Positions 59,627-64,000 of a DNA stretch of 64,000 nt are shown piece by piece. Position numbers and translations under genes: made by a program. The notes beneath the pieces are model-generated. The model had not been told where the DNA came from, made no database searches, and saw only the letters and a program-made list of their open reading frames with translations. The first letter of the stretch is position 1. Each line of letters starts with the position of its first letter. Source of the DNA: Phragmites australis. Its lineage: Eukaryota > Streptophyta > Magnoliopsida > Poales > Poaceae. Location: the NCBI RefSeq assembly GCF_958298935.1, contig NC_084930.1:23348001-23412000 (forward strand). The letters are read 5' to 3'.

Positions 59627-60226
59627 TCAACCATCTCCACCGCCAGAATATCCGCCCCCAGGAGAACTACCACTGCCGTATCCTCCTCCGTAACTCCCAC
59701 CACCACCGTACCCACCGCCACTACCGTATCCTCCACCGTTGCCACCACCATACCCAGGCTGACCACCTCCATACCCAGGATGACCGTGACCACCACCGTA
59801 TACAGGGCTACCATACCTGCCACCGTAGCTGGGTCCATAGCCTCCACCATATCCAGGCCCATAGCCACCACCATGGCCATGGTGCTTGTATCCTCCACCT
59901 GATCCAGGACCGTAGCCTTCGCCATATCCAGGCCCATAGCCACCACCATAGCCGGGCGGATTGTATCCTCCGCCGTATCCACCGTCATTTCCATATCCTC
60001 CACCGTATCCACCGTTGCTTCCATATCCTCCACTGTGCTTGAATCTACCTCCCCACTTCTCATCCTTGAGTCCAGGCCCACCTGCAGGCTTCACATTCTT
60101 CCCGTCCGACTCTGCATGTAATTAAAAAACTGTCATCGAGTGATCGATGTGTTGTATAGCATGTCGCAAACGCTGAATGCATGTTATGTGTAGCAGCTTG
60201 TCCTATTCAGAATAGTAACCCATGCG

Positions 60227-60273
<47 letters not shown>

Positions 60274-60380
60274 AACCAACCATTGGCTTCAGGGAGCTCC
60301 CTAGCATATGCCACATCGTGGAAGAAGAGCAGGAGAGAGGCCAGGACGACACCGAGAAGAAGCAGAGACTTGACCGCCAT
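59627..60380 (-). CDS. Secreted glycine-rich protein (cell-wall type), 194 aa
   Basis: Complement of join 59627-60111 and 60281-60380; the intron (169 bp, GTTGGT..ATGCAG, phase 1) contains a long CT tract. Residues 1-26 (MAVKSLLLLGVVLASLLLF..) are a signal peptide with likely cleavage at AYA|RE. A short charged segment follows (RELPEANESDGKNVKPAGG, then GLKDEKWGGRF to about residue 57), a conserved lead-in of grass GRPs. From about residue 58 to the end it is GGY-type repeat: GGYGGGY, GYGPGYGEGYGPG, GGGYSGGGDG. Tyr-rich GGX proteins of this class are deposited in the cell wall and can be cross-linked. No Cys-rich C-terminal domain or RNA-binding domain is present. The frame is intact, and a TATA box and poly(A) signals are present. 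Two long overlapping ORFs on both strands are shadows of the repeats. Confidence 0.92.
60229..60271. repeat. (GA)n microsatellite in the GRP intron
   Basis: About 21 uninterrupted GA units; on the transcribed strand this is (CT)n starting 10 bases after the 5' splice site. Confidence 0.97.
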
Positions 60381-60450
60381 TTGCTTCAGTGAGATCTCTT
60401 GCTGATCGAACTAGCTTGGGATGGGGAAATGGCACTGCCGCGGCATGGCA

Positions 60451-60457
60451 TTTATAA
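60451..60457 (-). promoter_or_regulatory. TATA box of glycine-rich protein gene
   Basis: Minus strand GCTTTATAAATGCC, about 72 bases upstream of the start codon, giving a predicted 5' UTR of about 40-45 bases. Tandem GCATGCATGCATG (RY-like words) lies just upstream at 60471-60484. Confidence 0.75.
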
Positions 60458-60484
60458 AGCCAGCAACGCCTGCATGCATGCATG

Positions 60485-61265
60485 TGTTACACGCATCAAC
60501 GCCTATCGCCGAGTTAATGCACGAGACCGAGCCAAAGTAATTCAAACTCCAATAAGTGCAGTGATACGGTTGGCTGTTTGCTCGGATTGGATCGAGCAGA
60601 GCTCCGGTACATCTCGCTGTCACCTTGATTACTATCAAAATGGAGGCGGACATTGAGGTTTATGTATCAGTGGAGTTACATGTGGTTGAGAGTGCAGAAC
60701 ATGTTGAGAATTAATGTCACTAACAAACTAGATGTCTTCCCTGGATATAGAATAGATGTATCCATTAGAATTAGACTGTCTATATATGTATAAGGTAGTA
60801 CATACCATAGCTATAGAGTAATAGAGTTGATAAACAAAGCTTTAATCGAGTTAATTGGGTTGGCTCTATTCATTCTGCTTGTCTCACAACACTGGCTAGT
60901 GACTACAAATGGACACAGTAAAAAAATGTGCATCCTTCAACACAGGAAAAGGGGCACAAACTGGGCACAAGGAAATAATGAGGGACATGAAGTCGCGCAT
61001 GATTGTTTAAAGCAGAGCGGATTTGATGTCCTGGAGGACGAACCAGTCATAATTGCTTCTATTATATTATGTATTTTTATATAGAAAAGGTCAATTTCAC
61101 AACCTTCAACTCTAAACCATTACAAAACAACAATTAACCAACAGAACTTGGTCACATGAAGCCCCTTGAGCCATGCCAATGCGATTTTACTACAGCTCCA
61201 ATCTACCTGCAGACTACAGCTCCAACTCAAAAAATCCTGGAGCTAGAGATCTGCATTCCAAGTAA
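60485..61265. other. Upstream flank of GRP gene, no further gene seen
   Basis: Holds the likely proximal promoter of the GRP gene. An 85-codon frame (60827-61084, plus) begins with a hydrophobic stretch but has no second line of support and I do not call it. Confidence 0.4.
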
Positions 61266-61483
61266 ATCCTAATTACCTTGGGAAAGGTAAAACGGATATG
61301 CACTTTAGTAACCTCACATTTTAGATTCTTTTATCTCAATCTTCCATGCACGTCGGAGTCCTTATTTTCATTAGATCCTAATTGCGTTGGGAATGTTTAA
61401 AGGGGTTTGAACCTTAGTAGCATCACATTTTAGATTCCTTCTATCTCAATCTTCCATGCACGTCGGAGTTCTCTCTTTTCATT
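61266..61483. repeat. 109-bp tandem duplication
   Basis: ATCCTAATT at 61266 and 61375; both copies contain CACATTTTAGATTC and ATCTCAATCTTCCATGCACG. Confidence 0.92.
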
Positions 61484-62753
61484 ATTCTCTTTTTTTGTTT
61501 GGGCACTTCCACAACCATAGAATCATTGAAAGAGGAAGGTATGCCACGGATGGTTTCTTAAGACATGTCACAAACAAATTATTATCAGATGGTTGCTAAG
61601 ACAGATATGTATGTAACAAACCAGACATCTAATTGTGAATGAACTTACATACAAATCCTTATGTTTCTATCATACAGACATAGACGACTTTAAAAAAAAA
61701 TCTATTTGTAACACTGGCACAGACGGTTTCTGTAAGATCTGTCTGTGTCTAGTCGGTAGACACAGATAAATTTTATAAACATATGTTTGTATTTAAAGAC
61801 ATGCAAATGTTTTCAAATTTGACCACCCATCTCCCCTCGCAATTTTGGCTTCCAACACACAAATCACTCGTCCCGTAAGGCTCTTTTGGCTTCTCACACA
61901 CATAACCCCGCATCTCTCCTCAATATAAAGCGAGGAGTGTTCTGCATCCTCACTCATCATCTGCATTGGAGAAGCAAGATCCCGTCGGGGGTCGAATCCC
62001 TTTCACTGCAACGAGATGAGTATCATGTGGTTCCTTTTCACTGCACCGAGGTTTTTATTTCTTCGATCTATGCAACTGATGGTACAACCTTGTTTCTGAC
62101 GTAGATCTACAATGGCACAATTCACGGCAATCAATAGGTGGCAGGATGGGGTTGTCCATATGGCTACTTCAACGGCACGGATGCTTGGCGTCGACTTTGG
62201 CCCGGTGGAGTTTATCTTCTTCACTGCTGTGAAGGCCACCCTCCGTTGACCCTATGTATGCTGTCAACCGCATTCTCCATTTGGTTCTACTGGATGGAAA
62301 TTTCTCCATTATTGTTTGTCAGAATATAGATATTTTCATTAACTATAAGACATGCTTGAATGCCCATTTCTTGCTGAACTATGGCTGGCAATTTGGCAGT
62401 AACGTAGTCTAGTTGTGGCTAATATGTGAGATCGTCAAGGTGCAGTTAGACCCGGATGACTGCGAAATGCTAATTGAAGTTGATTCTTAGGTTGACATTT
62501 TACTGAAACGCAGAAGATTGAGATGACGTCTATCATTTCACCTTTTTGAAAGATGGCATCAATCAACCTAAGTTTGTCGATCATTTTTTGTCTTTTTGAA
62601 AGATGGTGTCGCCATGATTGCAATCACGATGTATAGCTAGCTAGGTTTATGTGTTCTGAACAATATGTGATATTCTTAAATTTTGTGATATGTAAGTGTC
62701 TATGTTTAGTTTTATGAACAATGTGTAATCGATATTCTGAATAATATGTGTTC

Positions 62754-62951
62754 GATGTTATGAACAATGTGTCAATGTTTTTAACTTGTGAATAATAAAT
62801 TGGGTATATGTGTGACACTCCCCTCCCCCCATAAGTAAATTTGCTTCTTGGCGATGTTGTGAACAATGTGTCAATGTGTTTAACTTGTGAATCATAAATT
62901 GTGTATATGTGTGATACTTTTCCCCATAGAAACAAATTTGCTTCCTAGCTT
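62754..62951. repeat. 99-bp tandem duplication
   Basis: GATGTTATGAACAATGTGTC at 62754 and GATGTTGTGAACAATGTGTC at 62853; both continue with TTTAACTTGTGAAT, AATAAATTG or CATAAATTG, and AAATTTGCTTC. Confidence 0.93.
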
Positions 62952-62966
62952 CAGGAAGCAAATTTG
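62933..62966. repeat. 14-bp perfect hairpin
   Basis: CAAATTTGCTTCCT (62933-62946) and AGGAAGCAAATTTG (62953-62966) with a 6-base loop, at the end of the 99-bp duplication. Confidence 0.9.
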
Positions 62967-63320
62967 CTTATAAGCGCAAAGAGAGACACAGATGGTTTTT
63001 TTATAAAAATTCGTTTGTGACAATTAACATAGATGGGTTTTAAAAAATCCATATGTGACTCTTAGTAGTCACAGATGGGTTTAAACAAACACCGTCTATG
63101 ACTCTTAGTACTCACAGATAGTTTAAAAAAAACATTGTCTGTGGCTCTTAGAACATATAGACGGTTATTTAGAAACTCTGTCTGTGTGTAAGTGTATTAC
63201 AAACGGATCTGAAATCGTTTGTAACAAGGTTGATATCACGGACACTTTTTGCAGAAACGGAACTTATAACCATCTATGATAGTATTTAAAATCTGTCTTT
63301 AAGAAGCTGTTATGAGGTAG

Positions 63321-64000
63321 TATTCATTGTTGGTAGCATTTTGACACGCCACACTAGTGGATTGCTACCTACTAGCTCGGAGTGTTCACGTTAGTGAAAA
63401 CTACCGCCATGTCTATCAAATCAATGAAAAATTTCCTCAAGTCAATGGGGTGTTCTGCATTGGTTGTGAGTGTGTGGATGAAAGGGTTTTCTGCTTAAAA
63501 ACAAAGCAGAAGTACTGCCATTTAATAATAGAAGGAAATATAGTAAAATACAACCACGTACGAACCGTCATCACGGATCACATCACATTAGGAAAATAGA
63601 GAAAAACTAGAACACCAACATGAGTCTAACACCATAAAAAAGAAGAATTAGCAATGCACACTACTAAATTTCTCCAGCAACACCAACATGGGCTAGGAGG
63701 AAGACACCAAGTGGTTTGGTTGAAGAGGGGGAACCCTAGAAAGTGAGCCTGTTGGATCATATCATCCATGTGCCTCAGGATGAAAAGTAAATGGTTTTTA
63801 GTTGCCAAGTAATAGTCATAATTAGTCTGTATTTGAAGGTTTCAAAATGAATTTTTTTCCTTATATGCTATAGGGGTTAGGATGAAGGTTCCAAAAGTCG
63901 GAAGCACAATGCACGGTGTATTATGATAGTGAAGGGGAGTATACTTGGTTGTCTATCTATACTGTCACCCTGTGGCCATAATGCGATTATCCCTCATCAA
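63321..64000. other. Right edge, unassigned
   Basis: No ORF with recognisable content. CACTACTAAATTTCTCC at 63659 resembles a CACTA terminus but has no subterminal repeats beside it. Confidence 0.4.

Larger units (their letters stand above)
61540..63320. mobile_element. Unclassified element with inverted subterminal repeats
   Basis: Both ends carry copies of a CACAGATGGGTTT / AAAC(C/A)GTCTGTG motif: left at about 61665-61790 (GACATAGACGACTTT, CACAGACGGTTTCTG, GATCTGTCTGTGTCTA), right at 62990-63310 (CACAGATGGTTT, AGTCACAGATGGGTTTA, ACTCACAGATAGTTT, TAGACGGTTATT). The core (61830-62560) is GC-richer, with CAATATAAAGCGAGGAGTG as a possible promoter. No transposase and no clear TIR were found. 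The pattern suggests a non-autonomous CACTA-like element. Confidence 0.45.

Noticed and set aside
59569..60081. Two long ORFs (His/Arg-rich plus strand; Met/Val/Asp-rich minus strand)
   Set aside because: Both are alternate-frame shadows of the GGY repeats of the glycine-rich protein gene.
61886..62329. Short ORFs in the core of the 61.5-63.3 kb element
   Set aside because: No domain, no conserved splice structure, and stops within 80 codons.
63659..63675. CACTACTAAATTTCTCC as a CACTA terminus
   Set aside because: No subterminal repeats beside it and no partner end.

Overview
This is plant nuclear DNA, most probably from a grass. It is AT-rich and gene-poor, with spliceosomal introns and many nested transposable elements. 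The element types are typical of Poaceae: CACTA elements with TNP2 transposase, 3-4 kb gypsy LTRs beginning TGTNRCACCC, copia elements with UBN2-type gag and an initiator-Met tRNA primer site, PIF/Harbinger elements and L1-type LINEs. I see no bacterial, plastid or viral genes, no rRNA or tRNA, and no CRISPR array. The species cannot be named from the sequence alone.

Layout. 1-8374: two minus-oriented members of one gypsy LTR family; the second (4375-8374) is a solo LTR with near-matching 5-bp target duplications. 8375-12146: CACTA copy A, a decayed TNP2 gene. 12147-14490: copia copy 1 (gag and 5' LTR, minus). 14491-17117: unassigned sequence and a gypsy-like LTR. 17118 to about 24333: CACTA copy B. 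24901-28756: hAT-like element split by a 3043-bp solo LTR with a perfect TTATC duplication. 28918-29420: LINE fragment. 30383-33941: Harbinger element whose transposase gene is split by a solo copia LTR. 35159-35761: intact two-exon gene for a small secreted protein. 36511-42085: CACTA copy C. 42086-45890: copia copy 2. 45950-48180: gypsy gag-pol remnant. 48190-49517: 5'-truncated LINE. 50061-51372: second Harbinger transposase pseudogene. About 52900-58264: CACTA copy D (minus), the least decayed. 59574-60457: intact secreted glycine-rich protein gene (minus) with TATA box, one intron and two poly(A) signals. 61540-63320: an unclassified element with inverted subterminal repeats.

How the parts relate. 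Only two genes look like functional host genes: the small secreted protein and the glycine-rich cell-wall-type protein. Both have a signal peptide and one phase-1 intron. All other coding sequence belongs to elements, and every transposase or gag-pol gene carries stops, frameshifts or truncations. The four TNP2 copies share a small first exon, a GTAATT splice donor and a second exon starting at the Transpos_assoc domain. After TNP2, B, C and D carry a second block of subterminal-type repeats and then a GC-rich leader; A keeps only the repeat block before it is truncated. C and D share nearly the same terminal inverted repeat and 5' noncoding region, lie in opposite orientation and bound a 21.8 kb block.
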